Assembly (NCBI GenBank): GCA_910574475.1
Contig: CAJTAT010000001.1
Span: 434,001 to 498,000 of the forward strand
DNA from: Clostridia bacterium
Lineage (GTDB): Bacteria; Bacillota; Clostridia; Lachnospirales; Lachnospiraceae
DNA length: 64,000 nucleotides
Direction: 5' to 3'
The notes under the pieces were generated by a model. It had not been told where the DNA came from. It did no database searches and saw only the letters and a list, made by a program, of their open reading frames with translations. The translations under genes and the position numbers were made by a program. Below, piece after piece: positions 16,768-23,667 of this stretch (position 1 is the first letter of the stretch; every line of letters starts with the position of its first letter).

Positions 16768-16778
16768 TAATATTTTCT
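16763..16778. promoter_or_regulatory. operator-like 16-mer overlapping the -35 box (copy 1)
   Basis: GTCAATAATATTTTCT here is identical, in inverted orientation, to 42603-42618, where it also overlaps the -35 box of a TTGACT promoter. A shared repressor site is the simplest reading. Confidence 0.6.
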
Positions 16779-16855
16779 TTATACTTTCAAATACGTTAAT
16801 TTACCCAAAAATAAACAGAAATATTCGTGAATAGTTACGATTGACTTTTTAAAAC

Positions 16856-16870
16856 GAAAATAATATTTTC
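16856..16870. promoter_or_regulatory. palindromic operator GAAAAT-AAT-ATTTTC
   Basis: Perfect 6-bp arms around AAT, followed by TTTA. The same GAAAAT-N3-ATTTTC core occurs at 42517-42541. It lies about 90 bp upstream of the lyase promoter, next to the IS left end. Confidence 0.55.
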
Positions 16871-16916
16871 TTTATTGCAAAAAATCGAAAACGAAATAAG
16901 AGGATGACGTATAATA

Positions 16917-18254
16917 AGTTTCGCAAATTAATTTCATAAAAATAGACATGGTCTATAGCCGTTTGGTAGAATTAAGTCACCGCAACTAAATTTGCCAAAG
17001 GAGGTATAGAACCATGTCTGATAACATTATACAACTAAACGAGGACTTAATAAAGCACAATCTGAAAGACCTTGTCCGCTCCAGTGTGGAAGAAACCCTC
17101 AATGCCCTGCTCGACAAAGAAGCAGATGAACTCATCAATGCACAGAAGTACGAACGTTCCAGTGGCCGTCAAGGTTACCGTTCCGGGCATTATAAGAGAA
17201 ATTTTCAGACAACTGCTGGAGAAGTGCAGTTAAATGTTCCCAAACTCAAAGGGGTCCCTTTTGAGACTGCCATCATCGAACGTTACCGCCGCAGGGAATC
17301 CTCTGTGGAAGAAGCCCTGATCGAGATGTATCTGGCGGGCGTCTCCGTACGCCGGGTGGAAGATATCACGGAAGCCCTTTGGGGGACCAAAGTATCTCCC
17401 GGCACTATCAGCAATCTCAACAAGAAAGCTTATGAACATATCGAGCAGTGGCGCAGTCGGCCACTGTCCGGGGACTATCCCTATGTCTATGTAGACGGCG
17501 TCTATCTCAAACGCAGCTGGGGTGGTGAGATCCGGAATGTCTCCATCCTTGTGGCCATTGGTGTAAACAGTGACGGATTCCGGGAGAGCATCGGTGCGGC
17601 AGAAGGAATGAAAGAAGATAAAGAAAGCTGGCGGTCGTTCTTTGTATGGCTTAAGGAGCGTGGGCTTTCGGGAGTCAGACTGCTCATCGGAGACAAGAAC
17701 CTGGGTATGCTCGATACTATACCGGAAGTGTTCCCGGATGCCTGTTACCAGAGATGCACCGTTCATTTTTATCGGAATATTTTCTCTGTTACGCCGCGCA
17801 ATAAAATGAAGACAGTTGCTATGATGCTGAAAGCGATCCATGCCCAGGAGAGTAAGGAGGCCGCCCGTGAGAAAGCCCGCAGAGTATCCGACAAGCTCAA
17901 GGAGATGAAACTGAGCAGTGCGTCCAAAAAGGTGCAGGAAGGGATCGAGGAGACCCTGACCTATATGGACTTTCCTCCCCAGCACTGGACGAGGATCCGG
18001 ACCAACAATACCATTGAACGATTAAACCGTGAGATCAAACGCCGGACAAAGGCGATCGGAGCGTTTCCGGATGGTCAGAGTGCTTTAATGCTGGTATGTG
18101 CCAGACTGCGTCATGTGGCTGGGACCCAATGGGGCACCCGTCGTTATATGAACATGGATCACCTCTCCAAACCGGAGGAGGAACTGCTGTCTGATATCAT
18201 AGCCGGCTGACTACCGGCTACCAAACGGTGGAAATTAAATTTGCGAAAAAAACT
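16917..18254 (+). mobile_element. IS256-family insertion sequence
   Basis: The ends are imperfect inverted repeats. The left end reads AAGTTTCGCAAATTAATTTC; the right end, read inward, is AAGTTT plus extra Ts, then CGCAAATTTAATTTCC. Both are followed inside by a second shared block, CCGTTTGGTAG. One transposase gene fills the element. I see no clear 8-9 bp target duplication at the flanks, so the borders are approximate. The insertion lies upstream of the lyase operon without breaking its promoter. Confidence 0.85.
17014..18210 (+). CDS. IS256-family (Mutator-like) transposase
   Basis: 398 residues, normal for the family, with an N-terminal DNA-binding region (SSGRQGYRSGHYKR), a DDE core with Asp in YVYVDGVYLKR, Asp in LLIGDKNLGM, the CxxH-type QRCTVHFYRN motif, and Glu in NTIERLNREIKRRTK. 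The gene appears intact. AAAGGAGG precedes the ATG by about 8 nt. Its codon use is more G+C-rich than the DNA on either side, in keeping with recent arrival. Confidence 0.95.
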   Translation: MSDNIIQLNEDLIKHNLKDLVRSSVEETLNALLDKEADELINAQKYERSSGRQGYRSGHYKRNFQTTAGEVQLNVPKLKGVPFETAIIERYRRRESSVEEALIEMYLAGVSVRRVEDITEALWGTKVSPGTISNLNKKAYEHIEQWRSRPLSGDYPYVYVDGVYLKRSWGGEIRNVSILVAIGVNSDGFRESIGAAEGMKEDKESWRSFFVWLKERGLSGVRLLIGDKNLGMLDTIPEVFPDACYQRCTVHFYRNIFSVTPRNKMKTVAMMLKAIHAQESKEAAREKARRVSDKLKEMKLSSASKKVQEGIEETLTYMDFPPQHWTRIRTNNTIERLNREIKRRTKAIGAFPDGQSALMLVCARLRHVAGTQWGTRRYMNMDHLSKPEEELLSDIIAG

Positions 18255-18333
18255 TGACACTATCAATAAGAGGAAATATGAACAGAACGTATTCGAAACG
18301 ATTACAGAGGAATCTAAGAAAATTCCAGAAAAA

Positions 18334-18359
18334 GGAGCGCTTTACAAGATATGCGCTCC
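18334..18359 (-). terminator. terminator after HAD phosphatase gene
   Basis: Minus-strand stem GGAGCGC/GCGCTCC with a 12-nt loop followed by TTTTTC, 33 nt past the HAD stop. Confidence 0.75.
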
Positions 18360-18391
18360 GCTGACGGTTGGAATATACGTTTCCTTTATAT

Positions 18392-19177
18392 TTAAATCAA
18401 CTGAAAATGCTCCAAGGCCTGATAAATCCCACCATTTTCCACGGTATCTGTCACATACTCTGTCATAGGATCCAACATTTCGTCATGATACCCCATGGCA
18501 ATGGTATGTGTGGCATAATGAAACATAGGCTCGTCGTTGCTGCTGTCCCCAAAGACATAGATTTGATCCAGAGATAGACCCAAGTATCTTTGAAAAAATT
18601 CAATTGCCGTAGCCTTGGAGTATCCCTTCTGCACACATTCATAAAAATTGTTCCTTCGATCAATAAATTCTATCTCCTCTTCCAGGGCACGAAAGAACGC
18701 TTCCTTCTCACTCCTATCATCTACATGAATGTAAAGCTTATCATATCGGAAATCTTTCCTTTCCATGAAGGTTGATCTTCCCAACCCCCAAAGCCCCAGC
18801 TCCCATCTGGAACGTTCCAAATCTTTACACCGATATGTATTTTCTGAGAAATAGACATCTTCAATTCCTTCCAGCACGCCTTCTATCTTAAATTCTTTCA
18901 TCTGATCGATGATCTGTACCCCTCTCTCATAGGGAATCTCATGCTTTTCCAGAACCTGATCTCTATACAACAGATACGTTCCACAGCCGCAAAGGTACCC
19001 GTCAAAAGGAAGTCCTTTTAAAGCTGGAGAAAGAGCGCATACTGTACGGCCTGTATTGATAAAAAGATAATGTCCTTTTTCCCTTGCTTTGTGTAAGCCT
19101 TCTATAGTACTTTCTGGAACCTTTTTTGTCTTCTCACTTATTATAGTTCCATCGATATCAAAAAATAGTGCTGACAT
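18392..19177 (-). CDS. HAD-superfamily hydrolase, Cof type
   Basis: Probable sugar- or nucleotide-phosphate phosphatase of the Cof/HAD-IIB group. Motif I FFDIDGTII is at residues 5-13, motif II lies in INTGRTV, and motif III/IV DQIYVFGDSSNDEPMF is near the C-terminus. The start at 19177 (MSALFFDIDG) is set by GAGGAGG 6-7 nt upstream; the next in-frame ATG at 19192 has none. It is probably a single gene between the IS element and the radical SAM gene. Confidence 0.88.
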   Translation of the reverse strand: MSALFFDIDGTIISEKTKKVPESTIEGLHKAREKGHYLFINTGRTVCALSPALKGLPFDGYLCGCGTYLLYRDQVLEKHEIPYERGVQIIDQMKEFKIEGVLEGIEDVYFSENTYRCKDLERSRWELGLWGLGRSTFMERKDFRYDKLYIHVDDRSEKEAFFRALEEEIEFIDRRNNFYECVQKGYSKATAIEFFQRYLGLSLDQIYVFGDSSNDEPMFHYATHTIAMGYHDEMLDPMTEYVTDTVENGGIYQALEHFQLI

Positions 19178-19231
19178 TGGAAGCCTCCTCATTCCAAGCT
19201 CTTTTTAAACATAGTTTTTCTTTATGTTCTT

Positions 19232-20068
19232 CTAAATGAGTGATTCATTATAGAACTGCCCGCAACCTGCATTTACATCTTTCCCCAAACTTTTAAAACA
19301 TTCATATTGTACATGAAGCTCTTGAAGAACATGTATAAATTCCTCTAATTTTTCGGACTTTTTCAATTTTGATTTACTAATTGGACTCATTTCACTGATT
19401 TTAACATATGCTTCTCTTCCGTTTACCCAATTAGCCAGTCTTATTGCATCTTCACTAGAATCATTTATCTGATCAAATAATACGTAATTGATTGTATATT
19501 TATCATTTAATTGATCGGAAAGTATGTCAAGATACTTTAAGGAATCTGAAATTGAGGGCAAGTTAAAGTCAAAATATTGATGCCGTTTATCGTCTGTGCA
19601 AAAGTGAAGCGAAAATTGTAAATGTAATTTCTCTTTATATTTTTTTAGTTCTCTATAATAATCTTCCTCAAGGCGTGGCAATAAAGTCGAAATATTTATT
19701 TTATTTAAGTTATTATAATGGAAGAAAAAATACTCTATTGTCTGTTTCAAAGTCTCGCCGTTATTGAAGGGCTCGCCAGAACCCATATAGGTAATTTCAA
19801 ACCCATCTATAAAACGCTCAGGAAACTTTTCTATAATTAATTCGACCTGCTTTTGCACTTCCAAGGCTGTCAAATTTCTCACAAATTTTGTTAATCCTGC
19901 TGCACAGAATTTACACTTTTGAGTACAGCCCACTTGAGAAGATATACATATGACTGTTCCATGTTTTTCCAAAAAAAGCAAACATGACTCTACTTCTGCA
20001 CCATCATCACATAAAAAATATATTTTCTTTACATTTTCATTGCTTTCAACTATGTTTGTCAATTCCAT
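19232..20068 (-). CDS. RlmN/Cfr-like radical SAM protein lacking the N-terminal domain
   Basis: 278 residues, about 70-90 shorter than RlmN or Cfr because the N-terminal RNA-binding domain is absent. The 4Fe-4S motif is C48-C52-C55 (GCTQKCKFC), Cys41 in CISSQVG matches the first RlmN cysteine, the SAM-binding GMGEP motif reads MGSGEP, and Cys269 in VNAGCGQF matches the methyl-carrying cysteine near the RlmN C-terminus. The catalytic set for C-methylation of adenine is therefore complete, but how it would recognise RNA is unclear. GGAGG stands 8 nt before the start. It lies 42 nt downstream of an HD dGTPase-like gene and is probably co-transcribed with it. The DNA is markedly A+T-rich. Confidence 0.8.
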   Translation of the reverse strand: MELTNIVESNENVKKIYFLCDDGAEVESCLLFLEKHGTVICISSQVGCTQKCKFCAAGLTKFVRNLTALEVQKQVELIIEKFPERFIDGFEITYMGSGEPFNNGETLKQTIEYFFFHYNNLNKINISTLLPRLEEDYYRELKKYKEKLHLQFSLHFCTDDKRHQYFDFNLPSISDSLKYLDILSDQLNDKYTINYVLFDQINDSSEDAIRLANWVNGREAYVKISEMSPISKSKLKKSEKLEEFIHVLQELHVQYECFKSLGKDVNAGCGQFYNESLI

Positions 20069-20110
20069 CTATAATGCCTCCATTAAATTATGCAATGCCA
20101 ATCATGGTAT

Positions 20111-21400
20111 CTACAGTTCGAGCTCGAATGTATAATCTCTCTGTTGATACAAATCAATAATTACACTAATCTCCTCACTAGAAAGAAATGCGATAAAAAA
20201 AGCCTTTTTCCATAATTCTATTTTTCTGTCACACAATCCTTTGCTCAAAAAGAAATCATTAAATATTGGATGTTCAAACCTTCTATAAAATCGCTTATAG
20301 CCTTGATTTTGACTTGTAAAATCTATATCATTTAAAACATCCCACAGTACATCCATTTTACAACTGATAATACGGTTATAAGCCATTATCTTAGAATTAG
20401 CGTAAAAACCTTCCAAATATTTCCATATACAATTAATTATAAGTTTAAACCCCTCATCAATTTGTAAAATTGGTATACTCTTACCTAATATTTCTGAATT
20501 TATTAAAGGTAATTTATCTATATTCTTTATATTATATTCAACAAAACGTTTAATCAATGTTCCGATTCGCTCGCTGCTGGAAATGCTAAATACATGTCTT
20601 ACATCAGTATCCATTCCCTGATTAATTTCTTCCCATTTATATTGATTTTTTTCAGAATCTTCAAATTCCTTTGCCAATCCCATATAGGTATAATGTTTAA
20701 TTTCTTTCGTATTCCAGATCTTAGTATCAATCATATCTGCAATATCCTGTGATAAATATGCAATATTATCCGCAAAATTTACCACCTGACCTTCTAGAGT
20801 TAAAGCACAATGACTTGTTCCATGCTTTTTTACTCCATCTAATATTTCTTTACAAATGCTAGTATAATATTTAGAAGCATGATACTCATACACATCAACA
20901 TTTACAGGTCTATAGTCTTCAATTATATAAGAATATATTTTATTTTCTTCCCCAAAATTTTTTTCAAGTTCACTGCAGATTTCTCCATTCACAATTTCTT
21001 TTTCTGACAAATACTTTAACATAAGCCAACTAGCTTCTTCATGCGCAAATATGCCCTCTGTCTTGGCTTTTAAAATTTTGTTCGAGACAGAACCATATGC
21101 TGAATTTCCTATATCATGTGACAAAGCTATCGCCTCTGTTAATTCAATGTCCAAATTTAGTTTTTCACTTATCTCTTTTGCAATTCTGGCTACCTCCAGT
21201 GTATGTACCATTCGCGATCGACATCTGGGATCTTTCTCTGAGATTAGTTGGTGCTTTCTCTGCATCTTTCGAAACTCTGTTGAGTATACAATTTGATCAA
21301 TGTCGTGCTGATACCATCTACGTGGTTCAATGGCCTCGCCAAAATTTGTATATTTTATTAAAGCTCGTTCCTTGCAAGAATATTTTCTAAAATCTTCCAT
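20111..21400 (-). CDS. HD-domain dGTPase-like triphosphohydrolase, divergent
   Basis: 429-residue HD protein of the deoxyguanosinetriphosphate triphosphohydrolase group. The metal residues are His66 (RMVHTLEVARIA), His95-Asp96 (LSHDIGNSAYG) and Asp211 (VNFADNIAYLSQD), with FAHEEASW between. The canonical GHPPFGHxGE loop after HD is replaced by GNSAYGSVSN, so substrate choice may differ from dGTP. Enzymes of this group hydrolyse dNTPs, and some act in phage defence by draining the dNTP pool. It is the first gene of a two-gene unit with the RlmN-like protein and is A+T-rich compared with core genes. Confidence 0.8.
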   Translation of the reverse strand: MEDFRKYSCKERALIKYTNFGEAIEPRRWYQHDIDQIVYSTEFRKMQRKHQLISEKDPRCRSRMVHTLEVARIAKEISEKLNLDIELTEAIALSHDIGNSAYGSVSNKILKAKTEGIFAHEEASWLMLKYLSEKEIVNGEICSELEKNFGEENKIYSYIIEDYRPVNVDVYEYHASKYYTSICKEILDGVKKHGTSHCALTLEGQVVNFADNIAYLSQDIADMIDTKIWNTKEIKHYTYMGLAKEFEDSEKNQYKWEEINQGMDTDVRHVFSISSSERIGTLIKRFVEYNIKNIDKLPLINSEILGKSIPILQIDEGFKLIINCIWKYLEGFYANSKIMAYNRIISCKMDVLWDVLNDIDFTSQNQGYKRFYRRFEHPIFNDFFLSKGLCDRKIELWKKAFFIAFLSSEEISVIIDLYQQRDYTFELEL

Positions 21401-21587
21401 TTTTTCCCTTATTATGTTACTCTAAGTTTAAAATAGGGTTTATTGGTAATTGTAGGTGATCGTTTGACTACTTTATTTAGTCTACCACGTATTTTTCTTT
21501 TCAACAACTATATTTGCCATAAGATAGCAAGGGAGTGTAAAGTCTTCACACTCCTTGCAGTTTTCTTCCACTGTCTTACCAGATCCG
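21401..21587. other. intergenic region with an imperfect hairpin
   Basis: The stretch upstream of the dGTPase-like gene contains an imperfect hairpin, GCAAGGGAGTGT pairing with CACTCCTTGC (21527-21558), followed on the plus strand by AGTTTTC, which could be an old terminator. I found no convincing promoter or gene here. Confidence 0.35.
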
Positions 21588-21846
21588 CTGATGTATAGGG
21601 AACCATATCTTGAACCGGAAGATTTGTATGGAGAAACTCTCATGATGGTAAAAAAGGGTGATTCCGCTGTCAATGACTTTATCCGAAGTAGTCTTGAGCG
21701 TCATCACCCTGCTATTCATATTGAAGATACACCCTGGATTGGTAACAATCCCTGTGAACTGGAACTATAACATCCCTTATGGGCTTCTTTACAGTCTCCA
21801 TGCATCAGAGGATGTGCTACGGTTCATAGATTTCATTTCCCACTAG
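21588..21846 (+). pseudogene. LysR-family regulator, C-terminal remnant
   Basis: Two pieces of a LysR substrate-binding domain in different frames. The first (21588 to about 21735) reads YLEPEDLYGETLMMVKKGDS and continues NDFIRSSLERHHP. The second (from about 21730) reads HPGLVTIPVNWNYNIPYGLL and ends SEDVLRFIDFISH at a TAG. The part of the domain that should lie between them is missing, and no DNA-binding N-terminus is present. A decayed gene fragment on the plus strand. Confidence 0.7.
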
Positions 21847-22265
21847 GAAATGTGAAAGGTCTCAGAATGGAAGTTCGCATAGTAGCGCCCTTTATGTGCC
21901 GTAAATCGCAGGACACAATAATCTGGGTCTGTAACGCCTTCAGGATAATACTTGGTATCCCCCTCCTGCCAGATCAGTTCCTTGCTGGATGCGTCTTCCA
22001 AAACTTCCATTTTCCCAATCAACATAACTCCCCGGAAAAACCGTTTGTCATAAAAATAAATACTGGCATTAGAGTTCTTTCTGTATTGGGTTACGCGCAC
22101 GGAAGAAGTATTCGTAGTAAAATAGAAGACCTTGATCCCCTCCCGCTTTCGTGGAGCCAGCATAGCCTTCATATTGGGGAAGCCATCTTCTGAAATGGAA
22201 GCGATGAAAGAGACCTTTTGCTTATCTATCAGATTTCCTATGGTTTTTTCTGGGTCACGCATCAT
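21843..22265 (-). CDS. pyridoxamine 5'-phosphate oxidase-like (PNPOx) split-barrel protein
   Basis: 140-residue flavin-binding split-barrel protein. SFIASISEDGFPNMKAML and FYFTTNTSSVRVTQ are the usual strands and phosphate-binding loop. The start at 22265 has AAAGGAGG about 10 nt upstream; the longer frame to 22343 covers the end of the preceding gene. It is last in a MarR/small protein/PNPOx operon. The substrate is unknown; such proteins usually bind FMN, F420 or haem. Confidence 0.82.
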   Translation of the reverse strand: MMRDPEKTIGNLIDKQKVSFIASISEDGFPNMKAMLAPRKREGIKVFYFTTNTSSVRVTQYRKNSNASIYFYDKRFFRGVMLIGKMEVLEDASSKELIWQEGDTKYYPEGVTDPDYCVLRFTAHKGRYYANFHSETFHIS

Positions 22266-22317
22266 ATGGGGCGTCCTCCTTTGGTGTGTTCCGTAGACTA
22301 AGGGGTCCAGAACAGAA

Positions 22318-22674
22318 TTATAGTAGCTCCTCTTTCTTTTCAAGAATTGCCGCTACTGCCACACAGGCGGGACAGTCACAGTATTTTGCTCCTGCTTCCT
22401 TGATTTCTATGGCGTGCGCTTCCACTGCCTTTGCTTTCTCCGCTCCAAATACCTGCGCACCAGCTTCGGAGCCTGCGAAGGCAATCAGTCCGTCAATGGG
22501 CATAATATCCTGTTCCAGCTCTGCAATCAGATTCTTCGTCTGTTCTGCTTCTTTGTCTGTCCCCAGGGCATCCAGCCAGTTCTGTGCTGCCTCTTTTGCC
22601 TCTGCACAGCAGGAGTGAGCGCTCATCATTTCTTTTACTTTTTGTACCACATCATCTTTTACTTTTTGATTCAT
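22318..22674 (-). CDS. conserved small protein, often mislabelled Hsp90-like
   Basis: 118 residues, helical, with a run of conserved cysteines: AHSCCAEAKEAA near 20-31 and KYCDCPACVAV near 97-107. The central IAELEQDIMPIDGLIAFAGS block is typical of a Clostridia family that databases name molecular chaperone Hsp90, but there is no Hsp90 fold or ATP-binding motif. The CDCPAC cluster suggests metal or thiol chemistry. It sits between MarR and PNPOx genes on the same strand. Confidence 0.75.
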   Translation of the reverse strand: MNQKVKDDVVQKVKEMMSAHSCCAEAKEAAQNWLDALGTDKEAEQTKNLIAELEQDIMPIDGLIAFAGSEAGAQVFGAEKAKAVEAHAIEIKEAGAKYCDCPACVAVAAILEKKEELL

Positions 22675-22754
22675 TTTCTTTTCCTCTCTTTCCTTGATAT
22701 CTCGTCAGTCGAAATAATCCAGCATTAAGGCAAATATTCCTTAGTTGTCTAAGA

Positions 22755-23186
22755 TTAGAGATACTGTTTCAAATTTTGATAAATTCTCTCAAGCATAGCT
22801 TCACATTGCCGGATCTCCTCTTCTGAAAATCCAGCATAGACAATTTCTGTCATCTTGTCTGATACCGTATTGTAATCCTGTCGGAGGTTTTTTGCTTTGT
22901 CTGTCAGTGCAAGCAGTGTCTTCCTACGATCATTTTCATTTGGAATCCGGCAGACCAGTCCAGCCTCTTCCATGCGGTCAATCATGCTGGTGAGGGTTGT
23001 GGCTGCAAGTCCTGTCCCATCGGCCAGTTCCCTTAAGGAAATATATTCCTTCTGCCACAAAACATAGAGTATCCGTCCCTGGGCTCCGTTAAATGCATCA
23101 ATGTCCCTTTCTGATAATATCCGTTCAAAGATTCTGTCACTGAGTCGCTTAATCTGTGAAATAATATTGCCTGCCTGAACCTTCAT
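22755..23186 (-). CDS. MarR-family transcriptional regulator
   Basis: 143-residue winged-helix regulator. The recognition helix and wing are SLRELADGTGLAATTLTSMI (about 52-71) and ENDRRKTLLALTDKAK (about 84-99, the RRK wing arginine present). GAGGAGG lies 9 nt before the start. It heads its operon, and a perfect palindrome lies between the -35 and -10 boxes of its promoter, so autorepression is likely. Confidence 0.9.
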   Translation of the reverse strand: MKVQAGNIISQIKRLSDRIFERILSERDIDAFNGAQGRILYVLWQKEYISLRELADGTGLAATTLTSMIDRMEEAGLVCRIPNENDRRKTLLALTDKAKNLRQDYNTVSDKMTEIVYAGFSEEEIRQCEAMLERIYQNLKQYL

Positions 23187-23207
23187 AACAGTTTCCTCCT
23201 CTATAGG

Positions 23208-23236
23208 ATTATACTATATAGTATTAATTTTGTAAA
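23208..23236 (-). promoter_or_regulatory. promoter of the MarR operon with embedded operator
   Basis: Minus strand TTTACA (23231-23236), 17 nt, TATAAT (23208-23213). The perfect 14-bp palindrome ATACTATATAGTAT (23211-23224) spans the -10 box and spacer, a classic place for a MarR dimer. Confidence 0.8.
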
Positions 23237-23396
23237 TATGTTTTTACAGTAAAATAACATCTACAACTCTTAAAAAATAGAGTGGTGCGTGCTAAAATTA
23301 TTCCTGCGATAAAGGAATTGGAAAGTGATCCAATCTAAAATTTTATTATGTATTGCAGGGGTGATATTTATGAAATTTTTAGTAAACCAAAAGCTA

Positions 23397-23667
23397 CCCT
23401 CTCTTGACAAGGGCATACACGGTCGAAAAAGAGTAAATTTTGTGACCTGCAGCGTTACTTTCAATCGGCGTACGTCCAGTACGCCTCTTTCAAGTGCCTT
23501 GCAGGACGCAAAATTTACCTCTTTTCGACTCTTCGACCTCAATCATGAGATTTCGTCGCCTTGCAAGGCAGACGATTGAGGCGTACTGGACGTACACCGA
23601 TTGAGGATAACGCCGCAAAGCGGCGAAATATCGTGATTGAGGCGTGTGTGCCCTTGTCAAGAGAGGG
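23397..23667. mobile_element. 271-bp MITE-like element with TA target duplication
   Basis: Terminal inverted repeats begin CCCTCTCTTGACAAGGGCA at both ends and match over about 25 of 26 positions. The flanking dinucleotide TA occurs on both sides (23395-23396 and 23668-23669), as for Tc1/mariner/IS630-type transposition. Inside are further nested inverted repeats: the 23420-23450 arm with 23500-23530, and a GGCGTACGTCCAGTACGCC-type arm with its copy near 23580-23600. Almost the whole element can fold into one hairpin. It has no transposase gene. Removing it with one TA restores the reading frame of the chemotaxis receptor (MKFLVNQKLATRISIITS). Confidence 0.85.

Noticed and set aside
17230-17985. 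251-codon open frame antisense to the transposase
   Set aside because: Shadow of the IS256 transposase; no recognisable motifs.
16917-18254. Target-site duplication for the IS256 element
   Set aside because: No 8-9 bp direct repeat could be matched at the two flanks.
18241-18468. Short frame after the IS right end with TTGACA-like text
   Set aside because: Overlaps the terminator and end of the HAD gene; promoter likeness is probably chance.
23397-23667. CRISPR or riboswitch interpretation of the repeat-rich element
   Set aside because: No regular spacers, and the TA duplication plus terminal inverted repeats fit a MITE much better.
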